54,593 nucleotides of DNA from assembly GCF_009687845.1 (NCBI RefSeq), contig NZ_BLAD01000092.1:1-54593 (forward strand), given 5' to 3'. Numbering within the stretch: position 1 is the stretch's first letter; each line of letters starts with the position of its first letter. The notes beneath the pieces are model-generated. The model worked only from the letters and a program-made list of their open reading frames with translations, did not search any database and had not been told where the DNA came from. A program made the translations under genes and the position numbers. Of the stretch, positions 17,341-26,453 are shown piece by piece. Source of the stretch: Acrocarpospora corrugata (GTDB lineage Bacteria > Actinomycetota > Actinomycetes > Streptosporangiales > Streptosporangiaceae).

Positions 17341-18456
17341 ATGACCGAGGCGCCTAAGGCGGGCCAGCTGACCTTTGTCGCGCCACGCCGGGCCAAGCCG
17401 CAACGGCACCTGGCCGACCTGACCATGGCCGAGCGCCGGGCGGCGGTGGTGGAGCTCGGCGAGAAGGCGTTCCGGGCCGACCAGCTCTCCCGCCACTACT
17501 TCGGCAAGCTCACCGAGACCGCCGACGAGATGACCGATCTGCCGGCCGCGTCCCGCGAGGTGCTCGCCCAGCTGATGCCGGACCTGCTCACCCCGGTCCG
17601 GGAGATCACCTGCGACGACGGCACCACCCGCAAGACGCTGTGGAAGCTGTTCGACGGCTCCCTGGTCGAGTCGGTGCTGATGCGCTACCCCGACCGGGCC
17701 ACGATCTGCGTCTCGTCCCAGGCCGGTTGCGGGATGAACTGCCCGTTCTGCGCGACCGGCCAGGCCGGGCTGACCCGGAACATGTCGACCGCCGAGATCG
17801 TCGGCCAGGTCGTCGCGGGCGCCCGCACCTTGGCCAGGGGCGAGGTCCCCGGCGGCCCCGGGCGGGTCAACAACATCGTGTTCATGGGCATGGGCGAGCC
17901 GATGGCCAACTACAAGGCCGTGATCGGCGCCGTGCACCGCATGGTCGACCCGTCGCCGGAGGGCCTGGGCATCTCGGCCCGCGGGGTCACGGTCTCCACG
18001 GTCGGCCTGGTGCCCGCGATCGAGAAGCTCTCCAACGAGGGCCTGCCGGTGACGCTCGCCGTCTCACTGCACGCCCCCGACGACGAGCTCCGCGACACCC
18101 TGGTCCCGATCAACACCCGGTGGAAGGTCGCCGAGGTCTTGGACGCCGCCTGGGCGTACGCCGCGAAGACCAAACGCCGCGTCTCTATCGAGTACGCGCT
18201 GATCAAGGACATCAATGACCAGGAATGGCGCGCCGACCTGCTCGGCCGCCTGCTGAAGAACAAGCTCGTGCATGTCAATTTGATCCCGCTTAATCCGACC
18301 CCGGGCTCCAAGTGGACGGCGTCCCGTCCGGAGGATGAGCGGGCCTTCGTACGTCGCCTGGAATTCCACGGCGTGCCGGTCACTGTCCGCGACACCCGGG
18401 GCCGTGAGATCGACGGCGCGTGCGGCCAGCTCGCCGCCGCGAACCCCACGTCCTGA
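17341..18456 (+). CDS. rlmN: Dual-specificity 23S rRNA/tRNA m2A methyltransferase RlmN
   Basis: 371-residue radical-SAM enzyme that methylates C2 of A2503 in 23S rRNA and A37 of some tRNAs. The [4Fe-4S] motif is C130-GMN-C134-PF-C137. The acceptor Cys is near the end in [10 protein letters not shown]. Other family blocks are [42 protein letters not shown] and [15 protein letters not shown]. The N-terminal helical domain binds RNA. ATG at 17341 follows GAGGATGGGCA. It is divergent from the SUFU gene across 90 bases. Confidence 0.97.
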   Translation: MTEAPKAGQLTFVAPRRAKPQRHLADLTMAERRAAVVELGEKAFRADQLSRHYFGKLTETADEMTDLPAASREVLAQLMPDLLTPVREITCDDGTTRKTLWKLFDGSLVESVLMRYPDRATICVSSQAGCGMNCPFCATGQAGLTRNMSTAEIVGQVVAGARTLARGEVPGGPGRVNNIVFMGMGEPMANYKAVIGAVHRMVDPSPEGLGISARGVTVSTVGLVPAIEKLSNEGLPVTLAVSLHAPDDELRDTLVPINTRWKVAEVLDAAWAYAAKTKRRVSIEYALIKDINDQEWRADLLGRLLKNKLVHVNLIPLNPTPGSKWTASRPEDERAFVRRLEFHGVPVTVRDTRGREIDGACGQLAAANPTS

Positions 18457-18483
18457 CCGGGGTTTTCCGCGTAGCGTGGGTGT

Positions 18484-19914
18484 ATGAGCCTCTTGAGCAG
18501 CGTCGTCGAGGTTTCGATGGCGGCGGCGCAGCCGGGGTCGTACAAGGTGGAGGTGGTCCGTTCCGCCGCCGGTGAGGCTTCGGCGATCGTGCCGCTGGAT
18601 GTGGCGGGCCTGCTCGCGCGCCGGGCGGAGTTCCGGCGGGCGGTGCTCGGTTCGGCACCCGAGTCGGTCGTGCGGGACGTGGGTCAGGCCCTGTTCACCG
18701 CGCTGCTGGGCTCCGGCGAGGTGGCCTCCCGCTACCAGGCGGCCAGGGCCGTCGCCGCCGACCGGGGCGAGCGACTGCGGGTGGTGCTCCGGCTCGACTC
18801 CGCCGAACTGGCCGGCCTCCCCTGGGAGGCCATGTACGACGCGGCCCTCGATTCGTACATCTGCCGCACCGAACAACTGGTCCGCCACATCCCGGTCCCC
18901 GCCCTACCAGTTCCGATCAAGGTACGGCGACCGCTCCGCGTCCTGGCCCTGGCCCCATCCCCCCGAGGTCTGCCGCCGCTCCTCGTGGCCCGCGAACACG
19001 ACCAGCTGAATTCCGCCCTGAGCCTCCCCGTCTCCGAGGGCCTGATCGAGATCCACTGGGCCGACCGGCCGACCTGGTCCGGCCTGCAGGAACTGCTGCT
19101 GGCCGGGGACTGGCACGTCGTGCACTTCATCGGCCACGGCGACCACCGCGGCGAGGGACTGCTGGCGCTGGAGCAGGAGGACCGGCGGGCCAACTGGGTG
19201 GAAGCCCGCCGTTTCGCCGACCTGCTCCGGCCGTCACCGCGGCTGGTCGTGCTGAACTCGTGTTCCGGCGCGGCGGCCGACGCCTTCGACCTGTTCGCGG
19301 GTACGGCCACGACGCTGATCCGCGCCGGAGTCAGCGCGGTCGCCGCGATGCAGTTCGAGATCTCGAATCGGGCGGCCATCGCGTTCGCGCACGGCTTTTA
19401 TTCGGCTATCGCCGGAGGCCGGGGGATCGATGAGGCGGTGTCCATCGGCCGGATCGCGATTCTGGGGCTGACCGGCGAGACGTTGGAATGGATCACGCCG
19501 GTTCTGTACCTTCGCGGTGATCGAACGCGGATCTTTGAGATGGGCCCCGCGCAGGAGACCGACGTCGAGGGCCGATGGACCGGCCGGCTGACCGGGACTC
19601 CGGGACCGCTGAACTACGACGTGCGTCTGAAGCAGTCCGGTAGCGAACTCACCGGCACGGCGGAGGGCCGCAATGGCGCCAAGCGTGCGCTTTTCGACCT
19701 GATCGGCTCAGTTCACGGTGACCGGGTGGAGTTACGTCAGGTCGGGATCCTGGAGGCGAGTCCGCCGCACGCCTGGTGCCTGATCAACGCCTCCCTGCGC
19801 CTCTCCGTCCGCGACCAGGTCCCGGTCCTGTCCGGCGAATGGACCAGCGCCGCTCCCAACCTCTACCCGCACTGCGCCGGAATCCGGGGCCACCTCGAAC
19901 TGACCCGCGCCTGA
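18484..19914 (+). CDS. CHAT-domain (caspase-like) protein
   Basis: 476 residues. Residues about 150-350 form a CHAT domain, the caspase-HetF/TPR-associated peptidase fold. The catalytic pair is visible: H218 in HFIGHGDH and C260 in VVLNSCSGA, so it is probably active. The N-terminal part (1-145) has the usual CHAT prelude (LRLDSAELAGLPWEAMYD). After residue 360 comes a separate beta-rich domain (EGRWTGRLTGTPG to GEWTS), possibly a lipocalin-like barrel that could sense a ligand. CHAT proteases act in programmed cell death and anti-phage systems, but no effector substrate is encoded next to it. It starts 28 bases after rlmN. Its 3' end overlaps the convergent HxlR gene by 183 bases. Confidence 0.85.
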   Translation: MSLLSSVVEVSMAAAQPGSYKVEVVRSAAGEASAIVPLDVAGLLARRAEFRRAVLGSAPESVVRDVGQALFTALLGSGEVASRYQAARAVAADRGERLRVVLRLDSAELAGLPWEAMYDAALDSYICRTEQLVRHIPVPALPVPIKVRRPLRVLALAPSPRGLPPLLVAREHDQLNSALSLPVSEGLIEIHWADRPTWSGLQELLLAGDWHVVHFIGHGDHRGEGLLALEQEDRRANWVEARRFADLLRPSPRLVVLNSCSGAAADAFDLFAGTATTLIRAGVSAVAAMQFEISNRAAIAFAHGFYSAIAGGRGIDEAVSIGRIAILGLTGETLEWITPVLYLRGDRTRIFEMGPAQETDVEGRWTGRLTGTPGPLNYDVRLKQSGSELTGTAEGRNGAKRALFDLIGSVHGDRVELRQVGILEASPPHAWCLINASLRLSVRDQVPVLSGEWTSAAPNLYPHCAGIRGHLELTRA

Positions 19915-20400
19915 ACCGAGCGCCGCAGCCAGGCGTTCCATCACGCTCGGACCGTCCCGTTCCGGCGCGGGCTGGCCGAGATGGATGGTCCGCAGTTCGG
20001 CCATGTACTCATCCCACAGCTCCGGCCCGCCGTCGGCGAGCAGTTCCGCGCGCGCCCGCAGCCGCGGCGTGGTCGGGCGGTGGCGCATACCCCACGCGCC
20101 AAGGTGCGCGAAGATCGGCACCAACTGAATCGCCGACTCGGTCAGGCTGTAGGCGGCCCGCCGCCCCGGCCCCGCGTCCTCGCGGGTCAGCAGGCTGGCC
20201 TTCACCAGCCGCTTCAGCCGGTCGGCCAGGATGTTGGAGGCGATCCTCTCTTCGGAGCCGGTCAGCAGCTCCCGGAAGTAGCGCCGGTTCCCGAACATCA
20301 CGTCCCGCAGCACGAGCAGGCTCCAGCTGTCACCGAACGCCTCGACCGCGGCATTGATCGCACAACCCGAGCGCGCTGATTCCACCAACTCGTACCTCAT
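19732..20400 (-). CDS. HxlR-family regulator with an extended C-terminus
   Basis: 222 residues. HxlR winged helix: Cys13 in GCAINAAVEAFGDSWSLLVL, then RYFRELLTGSEERIASNILADRL and a wing (GRRAAYSLTE). Members usually end near residue 110-180. Here the last ~60 residues are read from the strand opposite the CHAT 3' end and look non-native (PFAGQDRDLVADGEAQGG), so the original stop was probably lost. A perfect palindrome 48 bases upstream of its ATG is its likely operator. The divergent gene it would have controlled survives only as a RibD-like remnant. Confidence 0.82.
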   Translation of the reverse strand: MRYELVESARSGCAINAAVEAFGDSWSLLVLRDVMFGNRRYFRELLTGSEERIASNILADRLKRLVKASLLTREDAGPGRRAAYSLTESAIQLVPIFAHLGAWGMRHRPTTPRLRARAELLADGGPELWDEYMAELRTIHLGQPAPERDGPSVMERLAAALGSGAGQFEVAPDSGAVRVEVGSGAGPFAGQDRDLVADGEAQGGVDQAPGVRRTRLQDPDLT

Positions 20401-20447
20401 CTCCGATCTGGTTGCAAGCTACCACCGGGTGCCCTGACGTGACCCTA

Positions 20448-20468
20448 CCGATTGCAAATCGCAATCGG
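20448..20468. promoter_or_regulatory. HxlR-type palindromic operator
   Basis: Perfect repeat CCGATTGC-(AAATC)-GCAATCGG upstream of the HxlR gene. A related half-site, GGTTGCAAGC, lies near 20410. Its right arm runs into the first codons of the RibD-like remnant, so the deletion that removed the reductase 5' part left the operator beside the leftover. Confidence 0.7.
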
Positions 20469-20602
20469 CCGTCAGCTACTCGAAATGGGCCTGATCGGCC
20501 TGAACATCGCCCCGCTCCTGCCCGGCGACGGCATCCGGCTGTACGACAACCCAGCCGATCCGCCTCAACCGGGTCGGCGACGGCACCCCACCTGGACGGT
20601 GA
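20461..20602 (+). pseudogene. Remnant of a RibD/dihydrofolate-reductase-family gene
   Basis: The codons from 20461 read AIGRQLLEMGLIGLNIAPLL, then PGDGIRLYDN, the C-terminal strand pattern of RibD-C/DHFR-like reductases (family form RQ.LE.GLVDEL.LHIAPVLLGDG.RLFD). A one-base shift after YDN gives QPIRLNRVGDGTP and a stop at 20600, which again fits the family end. About three quarters of the gene and its start are missing. Such reductases are often divergent from HxlR regulators, as here. This is recognition by eye, without a search. Confidence 0.65.
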
Positions 20603-20618
20603 ACGCCCCCATCCCGAC

Positions 20619-21281
20619 CTAAGGCCGGGTACGGCGCAGCCCCGCATACCCGAACAACCCCACCCCAACCCAGATCGCCGCCGACACCACGATGACCGGC
20701 AACCGCGCCGCCAGCTCCCCGTGATTGGCCGCGTGCATCCAGCTCATCGCCGGAAACGCCGCCCACACCGACGAAGACCCCGCCATCAATATGGCGACAT
20801 ATCCACCAATGAGGACCACGATCGAGATCGCCGGGGACGGCATAATCGGCCGACTGGTCAACGCCCCGATCACCGTTCCCGCCAGCACCGCCAGCCCGTG
20901 CAACCCGACCCCCGTCACCAGCGTGCCCCCCGGCGGAACCACCGCGAACCCCGCCACCAACGGCCAGACCACCGCGACCAGCGCCAGGATCGCGTTGCAC
21001 ACCAGCGCCGCCAGCAGCCCACTCGCGATCTCCGCCCGCCCGACCGCCGTCAGCGCGATCATGCGCTGCTCGTCCGGCTCGGTGTCCAGCAGCCCCCGGG
21101 CCGCCCACGCGAACACCGGGATCAGGATCGCGGCCGAATCCGCGTACGAGGTCAGCTCGTCCCCCTCCGGCACCGCCGTCGCGTACAGCAAACTGATCAC
21201 GACGAGCAGGAGCAGCAAGGGCTGGAACGCCCGATGCGAGCGGCCGTACCCCGCGATCCGGAAGCCGGTCAGGGCGATCAT
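20619..21281 (-). CDS. ABC transporter membrane protein
   Basis: 220 residues with about six hydrophobic segments (LLLLLVVISLLYA, AAILIPVFAWAA, ALVCNAILALVAVVWPLVAGFA, GLAVLAGTVIGALT, ISIVVLIGGYVAILMAG, LPVIVVSAAIWVGVGLFGYAGL) and no ATPase motifs. The start codon overlaps the ATPase stop by ATGA, so the two are translationally coupled and form one exporter. The substrate is unknown. Permeases of this size occur in small actinomycete ABC-2-like systems. Confidence 0.78.
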   Translation of the reverse strand: MIALTGFRIAGYGRSHRAFQPLLLLLVVISLLYATAVPEGDELTSYADSAAILIPVFAWAARGLLDTEPDEQRMIALTAVGRAEIASGLLAALVCNAILALVAVVWPLVAGFAVVPPGGTLVTGVGLHGLAVLAGTVIGALTSRPIMPSPAISIVVLIGGYVAILMAGSSSVWAAFPAMSWMHAANHGELAARLPVIVVSAAIWVGVGLFGYAGLRRTRP

Positions 21282-22015
21282 TCGGCGACCTCCACGCTCT
21301 CGTCCTGGCTCAGCAGCGGTTCGTGGCCTTCGGCGCGCAACTGCGCGGCCAGCAGCCCGGCCCGGGACAGCGGCAGCCGGACCGAGAGGTTGAGCATGGG
21401 TTCGGCCGATTCGGTGGCCACCGGCCGGACATGGGAGTCGCGGACTTCGTAACGGGTGACGTTCAACAGCGAACGGAGGTCGCCCTGGTGGTCGCTGGCG
21501 ACCACGATTCCCCCGCGAGCCGCGACCATCTCCACCGTCAGTGCGACCTCGGCCCGGGTGGATCCGTCCAGGCCGGCGAAGGGCTCGTCCAGGATGAGCA
21601 GGTCCGGCCGGCAGAACAGGGCCTGGGCGAGCCCGACCTTGTGCGCGCTCCCCTTGGACAGATCGGGTAACCACTGCCCGAGCAGATGATCCATCCGTAA
21701 CCGGGACGTCCACTCCTCGATGGCCGCCTCGTCCACCCGCCGGACCGCCGCCATGTGCCGCAGGTAGCCCGCGACCGTGAACGGCTGCGCCGAGGGGAAC
21801 CGCTCAGGGGCGTACCCGACGACGGCAGGCCGTCCGGTGACCGTGCCGCGCGTCGGCTGCAGCAGGCCCGCGATGACCCTGAGCAGGGTGGACTTGCCGG
21901 AGCCGTTGGGTCCGACGACCTCGATCACGCTCCCCGGCGCCAGGTCCAGGTTCACGTCGGCGAGCACCCAGGGCTCTTTGCGCCGATACCTGAGGTGGAG
22001 GTCGGATACGCGCAT
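21278..22015 (-). CDS. ABC transporter ATP-binding protein
   Basis: 245 residues from the ATG at 22015. Walker A is GPNGSGKST; the signature is degenerate (LSKGSAHKVGLAQAL, with LSKGS for LSGGQ, a change common in ABC-2 exporter ATPases); Walker B is LLILDEP followed by FAGLD; the switch His is in SDHQGD. The last ~40 residues (LNLSVRLPLSRAGLLAAQLRAEG) form an added domain. It is coupled to the permease downstream by a 4-base overlap. No clear ribosome-binding site precedes the ATG. It is divergent from the M1 peptidase gene across 62 bases. Confidence 0.85.
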   Translation of the reverse strand: MRVSDLHLRYRRKEPWVLADVNLDLAPGSVIEVVGPNGSGKSTLLRVIAGLLQPTRGTVTGRPAVVGYAPERFPSAQPFTVAGYLRHMAAVRRVDEAAIEEWTSRLRMDHLLGQWLPDLSKGSAHKVGLAQALFCRPDLLILDEPFAGLDGSTRAEVALTVEMVAARGGIVVASDHQGDLRSLLNVTRYEVRDSHVRPVATESAEPMLNLSVRLPLSRAGLLAAQLRAEGHEPLLSQDESVEVAE

Positions 22016-22077
22016 ATTTCTGAAGGATATGCGGAAACGCGCGTCTGACTGGAGGTGTCTCGCTCTAGATCCCAATA

Positions 22078-23472
22078 ATGGGGCGCATGTCTCGCAGACG
22101 AACCCCTCTCGCGGCGCTCGCCGTCGCCTGCCTCACCTTGGTCGTCCCCGCCACCGCCCATGCCGACACCTACTCGCCGGGCTCGGCCGGTCTGGGAGAT
22201 CCGTATTTCCCGCACGCGGGCAACGGCGGCTACGACGTCGAGCACTACGACCTCAAACTGCGCTTCAACCCCAAGACCGACGTGCTCTCGGGGACCGCGA
22301 CGATCACGGCCACCGCGACCAAGAACCTGTCCCGCTTCAACCTCGACTTCTCCGGCCTGACCGTGCGCAAGGTCGAGGTGAACGGCAAGAAGGCCACGTT
22401 CCGGCGGAAGGGCCAGGAACTCACCGTCACCCCCGCCGCCGGCCCGGCCGACGAGGCGAAGTTCACCGTCTCGGTCCAGTACGACGGCAAGCCGAAGCCG
22501 GTCAACGACCCCGAACTCGGCGTCACCGGCTGGATCCACACCAAGGACGGCGCGACCGCCCTCGGCGAGCCGGACGGCGCCAGGACCTGGTTCCCCGTCA
22601 ACGACAACCCGAAGGACAAGGCCACCTTCGCCTACACGGTCTCGGTCCCGGTCGGCCTGACCGTGCTGGCCAACGGCGAGCCGCGCAACACCGGCATCGT
22701 CCGGGTGCGCAACGGCTGGTCCTCGGTCAAGTGGGAGATGCGCGAGCCGATGGCCCCCTATCTGGCCATGGTCGCGATCGGCAAGTTCAAGGTCACCCAG
22801 GGCACGGCCGCCGGGGTGCCCAACATCACCGCGTACGACCCGGTGCTGGCGAAGACCTCCAAGTATCTGCACAGGACCACCGCCAAGGCCACCGAGTGGG
22901 GCGTCAAGCACTTCGGCCCCTACCCGTTCTCCTCGACCGGCGGCATCGCCGACAAGGTCGACGTCGGATACGCGCTGGAGACCCAGGGCCGCCCGGTCTA
23001 CGACGGCGACGTCTCCGACGACCTGCTGATCGTGCACGAGCTCGCCCACCAGTGGTTCGGCAACAGCGTCGGCCCGCAGACCTGGCGCGACATCTGGCTC
23101 AACGAGGGCTTCGCCACCTACGCCGAATGGCTGTACGAGGAGACCCACAACGGCCCGACCGCGAAGCAGACCTTCGCCAAGCTGTACAAGAGCAAGGGCG
23201 AGTTCTGGCAGCTCAAGACCGGCAACCCCGGCCGGAACGGGATGTTCGACTGGGAGGCCGTCTACCAGCGCGGCGCGATGACGCTGCAGGCGCTCCGCCA
23301 GAAGATCGGCGACGAGACGTTCTTCGAGCTGCTGCCCGCCTGGACGGAGAAGCACCGCCACGGCACGGCGAACACCCGGGACTTCATCGACCTCGCCGAG
23401 GAGATGTCCGGCCTGGACCTGGACCCGCTGTTCAACGCCTGGCTGTACAAGGCGGCCAAGCCGAAGCTCTAA
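22078..23472 (+). CDS. Secreted M1-family metallopeptidase
   Basis: 464 residues. An N-terminal signal peptide (RRRTPLAALAVACLTLVVPATAHA) directs export. Zn-binding HELAH (H320, E321, H324) with the downstream Glu in WLNEGFATYAEW defines a gluzincin aminopeptidase. The substrate-binding GxMEN element appears as VGYALETQG, a variant form. Only the N-terminal beta-sheet and catalytic domains are present; the long helical C-terminal domain of PepN/ERAP enzymes is absent, as in many secreted actinomycete M1 proteins. It would release N-terminal residues from peptides outside the cell. A second possible start is the ATG at 22087. Confidence 0.9.
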   Translation: MGRMSRRRTPLAALAVACLTLVVPATAHADTYSPGSAGLGDPYFPHAGNGGYDVEHYDLKLRFNPKTDVLSGTATITATATKNLSRFNLDFSGLTVRKVEVNGKKATFRRKGQELTVTPAAGPADEAKFTVSVQYDGKPKPVNDPELGVTGWIHTKDGATALGEPDGARTWFPVNDNPKDKATFAYTVSVPVGLTVLANGEPRNTGIVRVRNGWSSVKWEMREPMAPYLAMVAIGKFKVTQGTAAGVPNITAYDPVLAKTSKYLHRTTAKATEWGVKHFGPYPFSSTGGIADKVDVGYALETQGRPVYDGDVSDDLLIVHELAHQWFGNSVGPQTWRDIWLNEGFATYAEWLYEETHNGPTAKQTFAKLYKSKGEFWQLKTGNPGRNGMFDWEAVYQRGAMTLQALRQKIGDETFFELLPAWTEKHRHGTANTRDFIDLAEEMSGLDLDPLFNAWLYKAAKPKL

Positions 23473-23502
23473 CCTGGGTGGATCGATCGGTTGGGGGGCG
23501 TT

Positions 23503-24315
23503 TTGCCGGAGCTGCGAGCAGACTGCACGCGGTGTTTCGCGCTGTGCTGCGTGGCTCCGGCATTCGCGGCCTCGGCCGACTTCGCCCTGGACAAACCGGC
23601 CGGGCGGCCGTGCGTCAACTTGAAGCAGGACTTCCGCTGTGGCGTGCACACGGAACTGCGGGAGCGCGGTTTCCCGGGCTGTACGGTCTTCGACTGTTTC
23701 GGCGCGGGCCAGCAGGTCGCCCAGGTCACCTACGGCGGCCGGGACTGGCGGCGGACGCCGGGAGTCGCGGCCGAGATGTTCGACGTGTTCGCGGTCATGC
23801 GCCAGCTGCACGAACTGCTCTGGTATCTCGCCGAAGCTCGGACACTGCCGGCGGCTCGGCCGATCCGCGCCGAGCTCGACCGCGCCTACGCCGCGACGGA
23901 ACGCCACACCCGTGCGGATCCGGAGGCGCTGCTCAAGCTGGACTTCGGCGCGGTCCGGCAGGAGGCCAACGTGCTGCTGCTGCGCGCGAGCGAACTCGCC
24001 CGCGCGGGATACAAGAAGAAGGCCGACCGCCGTGGCGCGGATCTGATCGCGGCTGATCTTCGCCAGGTGGACCTGCGCGGGGCGAGCCTGCGTGGCGCCT
24101 ACCTGATCGGGGCTGATCTGCGCCGGGCGGACCTGCGCGGCGCGGACGTCATCGGCGCCGATCTGCGCGGCGCGAACCTCGCCGGCGCGGACCTGACCGG
24201 AGCCGTCTTCCTGATCCAGTCCCAACTCGACGCGGCCAACGGCGACGGCTCAACAAAATTCGCCGCGTCCTTCCACCGCCCCGCCCACTGGCCGGACGTG
24301 TCGCGACCGACCTGA
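23503..24315 (+). CDS. Pentapeptide-repeat protein with N-terminal Cys cluster
   Basis: About 270 residues. The N-terminus has a Cys-rich segment ([15 protein letters not shown]), with more Cys in RPCVNL, FRCGVH and [11 protein letters not shown], which suggests a metal or Fe-S site. A helical middle follows ([20 protein letters not shown]). The C-terminal part (about 175-245) has pentapeptide repeats of the A(D/N)LRG type ([21 protein letters not shown]), which fold into a right-handed beta helix. Function is not established. I chose TTG at 23503 because the protein family starts with PELR-D-C; TTG 23491 is an alternative. It follows the M1 gene by 30 bases. Confidence 0.8.
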   Translation: MPELRADCTRCFALCCVAPAFAASADFALDKPAGRPCVNLKQDFRCGVHTELRERGFPGCTVFDCFGAGQQVAQVTYGGRDWRRTPGVAAEMFDVFAVMRQLHELLWYLAEARTLPAARPIRAELDRAYAATERHTRADPEALLKLDFGAVRQEANVLLLRASELARAGYKKKADRRGADLIAADLRQVDLRGASLRGAYLIGADLRRADLRGADVIGADLRGANLAGADLTGAVFLIQSQLDAANGDGSTKFAASFHRPAHWPDVSRPT

Positions 24316-24326
24316 TCAGCCTGGTG

Positions 24327-24812
24327 TCAGCGGGTGCCCCAGGAATAGGTCTGCTTGTGAAGCTTGAGGTAGACGAACGTCTCGGTGGCGCGGACCGCCG
24401 GGATCGCGCGGATTTTGCCAAGAATCTCCAGAAGATGGCGATCACCTTCGCAGACCACTTCCACCATGATGTCGACCGATCCCGCGGTGAGCACCACGTA
24501 GTCGACCTCCTCGATGGAGGAGAGCTCGTCGGCGACCAGCTCCAGGTCGCCCTCGCACTTGATGCCGATCATCGCCTGGCGCGGGAAACCCAGCGTGAGC
24601 GGGTCCGTGACCGCGACGATCTGCATGACCCCGGAGTCAAGAAGCCTCTGCACCCGCTGCCGTACGGCGGCCTCGGAGAGCCCGACGGCCTTGCCGATCG
24701 CCGCGTACGGCTTGCGCCCGTCGGTCTGCAGCTGCTCGACGATCTGCTTGGAGATATCGTCCAGGATGACCGGTCCATTCCTGGTCGTACGTACCTTTGG
24801 AGGTGTGGTCAT
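24327..24812 (-). CDS. Lrp/AsnC-family regulator
   Basis: 161 residues from ATG 24812. The AsnC-type helix-turn-helix (LDDISKQIVEQLQTDGRKPY, then IGKAVGLSEAAVRQRVQRL) is followed by the RAM ligand-binding domain (AMIGIKCEGDLELVADEL, VVLTAGSVDIMVEVVC, ETFVYLKLHKQTYSWGTR). The frame is open to 24905, but those residues cover the repeated ACATGTT motifs and are unlikely to be coding. It is divergent from the aminobutyraldehyde dehydrogenase and pot genes and probably controls them in response to a polyamine or amino acid. Related proteins in actinomycetes accompany the same genes. Confidence 0.88.
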   Translation of the reverse strand: MTTPPKVRTTRNGPVILDDISKQIVEQLQTDGRKPYAAIGKAVGLSEAAVRQRVQRLLDSGVMQIVAVTDPLTLGFPRQAMIGIKCEGDLELVADELSSIEEVDYVVLTAGSVDIMVEVVCEGDRHLLEILGKIRAIPAVRATETFVYLKLHKQTYSWGTR

Positions 24813-24858
24813 CCCCGTGACGTCCCCTTCGTCTAAGCCGTACCCGACCCATGTTTCT

Positions 24859-24888
24859 GACATGTTGCCGTCTTGGAGCGACATGTTG
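24859..24888. promoter_or_regulatory. Candidate Lrp/AsnC sites, two helical turns apart
   Basis: GACATGTTG occurs at 24859-24867 and again at 24880-24888, exactly 21 bases apart. Related sequences (CATGTCA near 24903, GATATGTCTGTC near 24963) continue toward the dehydrogenase start. Phased direct sites suit Lrp-family octamers. Binding is inferred. Confidence 0.55.
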
Positions 24889-25014
24889 TCAGTTTCGCCG
24901 CTCATGTCAAGCGATTCCGTAGCAGTTTGATATCTTCGCCACGAAATCCCTTGTCGCTGTCTGATATGTCTGTCAGAGTCGCGACAACCTTAGCCGCCTC
25001 ATAGGAGGTCAACG

Positions 25015-26442
25015 GTGACCACCCGACTGCAGAACTTCATTGACGGGAAGTTCGTCGACGCCCGGAGCGGACGCTTCTCCGATGTGATCGATCCCAGCAC
25101 CGGTGAGGTCTACGCGCAGGCGCCGATCTCCGGCCAGGAGGATGTGGACGCCGCCTTCGCCGCCGCGGCCTCGGCCTTTGACACGTGGGGTCAGACCACG
25201 CCCGGAGAGCGGGCCAGCCTGCTTCTGAAGATAGCCGACGCGATCGACGCGCGGGCGGACGAGATCAACGAGGCCGAGTGCCGGAACACCGGCAAGCCGG
25301 CCGCGCGGATGGCCGAGGACGAGACGCCGGTCGCCGCCGATCACTTCCGGTTCTTCGCGGGCGCGGCGCGCACGCTGGAGGGGCCGACGGCGGGCGAGTT
25401 CCTGACCGACCACACCAGCGTGATCCGGCACGAGCCGATCGGCGTGATCGGGCAGGTCACCCCGTGGAACTACCCGATGATGATGGCCGTGTGGAAGATC
25501 GCCCCGGCGCTGGCGGCCGGGAACACCGTGGTGCTCAAGCCGTCCGACACCACGCCGGTCTCCACCGTCAAGCTGGCCGAGATCATCGGCGACGTGCTGC
25601 CGGCCGGCGTCTTCAACGTGGTCACCGGCGACCGGGAGACCGGCTCGCTGGTGGTCAGTCACCCGCTCGCCTCGATGGTGGCCATCACCGGCTCGGTCGG
25701 GGCCGGCATGTCGGTGGCCAAGACCGCCGCCGACGACCTCAAGCGGGTCCACCTGGAGCTGGGCGGCAAGGCCCCGGTGGTGGTGTTCGACGACATCAAG
25801 GACATCAAGGCGGCGGCTGAGGCGATCGCGGGCGCGGGCCTCTACAACGCCGGCCAGGACTGCACCGCGGCCTGCCGGGTGCTGGTGCACGAGAGCATCC
25901 ACGACGAGTTCGCCGCCGCCCTCACCGAGGCCGCCGCCGCGACCGTCACCGGCGCCGGCGAGGACGCCTTCTACGGGCCGCTCAACAACCCGGCCCAGCT
26001 GGAGCGGGTGGCCGGGTTCCTGTCCCGGGTGCCGGACCACGCCACGATCACGACCGGCGGCAGCCAGGTCGGCGACAAGGGCTACTTCTTCGCCCCCACC
26101 GTGGTGGACGGCCTGCGGCAGGACGACGAGATGGTGCAGGACGAGGTCTTCGGGCCGGTCATCACCATCCAGACCTTCACCGACGAGGCGGACGCACTGG
26201 CCAAGGCCAACGGGGTCAGGTACGGCCTGTCCGGTTCGGTGTGGACGTCCGACCACGGCCGGGCGATGCGCATGTCCAAGCGTCTCGACTTCGGCGTGGT
26301 GTGGGTCAACACCCACATCCCGTTCGTCTCCGAGATGCCGCACGGCGGCTTCAAGCACTCGGGCTACGGCAAGGACCTTTCGGTCTTCGGCCTGCACGAC
26401 TACACAAGGGTGAAGCACGTGATGCACTACATCGGCGAATAG
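25015..26442 (+). CDS. Gamma-aminobutyraldehyde dehydrogenase
   Basis: 475-residue NAD(P)-dependent aldehyde dehydrogenase. Catalytic residues are visible: Glu248 in HLELGGKAP and Cys283 in [11 protein letters not shown]. The cofactor region is [20 protein letters not shown] and [10 protein letters not shown]. The NAGQDCTAA form around the Cys is typical of the PatD/YdcW branch acting on 4-aminobutanal, giving GABA in putrescine breakdown. The gene is followed directly by polyamine transporter genes, which supports that substrate. GTG start with AGGAGG upstream. Confidence 0.88.
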   Translation: MTTRLQNFIDGKFVDARSGRFSDVIDPSTGEVYAQAPISGQEDVDAAFAAAASAFDTWGQTTPGERASLLLKIADAIDARADEINEAECRNTGKPAARMAEDETPVAADHFRFFAGAARTLEGPTAGEFLTDHTSVIRHEPIGVIGQVTPWNYPMMMAVWKIAPALAAGNTVVLKPSDTTPVSTVKLAEIIGDVLPAGVFNVVTGDRETGSLVVSHPLASMVAITGSVGAGMSVAKTAADDLKRVHLELGGKAPVVVFDDIKDIKAAAEAIAGAGLYNAGQDCTAACRVLVHESIHDEFAAALTEAAAATVTGAGEDAFYGPLNNPAQLERVAGFLSRVPDHATITTGGSQVGDKGYFFAPTVVDGLRQDDEMVQDEVFGPVITIQTFTDEADALAKANGVRYGLSGSVWTSDHGRAMRMSKRLDFGVVWVNTHIPFVSEMPHGGFKHSGYGKDLSVFGLHDYTRVKHVMHYIGE

Positions 26443-26453
26443 CGAGAGGTGAT

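Noticed and set aside
20412-21452. 346-codon plus-strand frame over the ABC permease
   Set aside because: Low-complexity Arg/Pro/His composition; shadow of the minus-strand permease.
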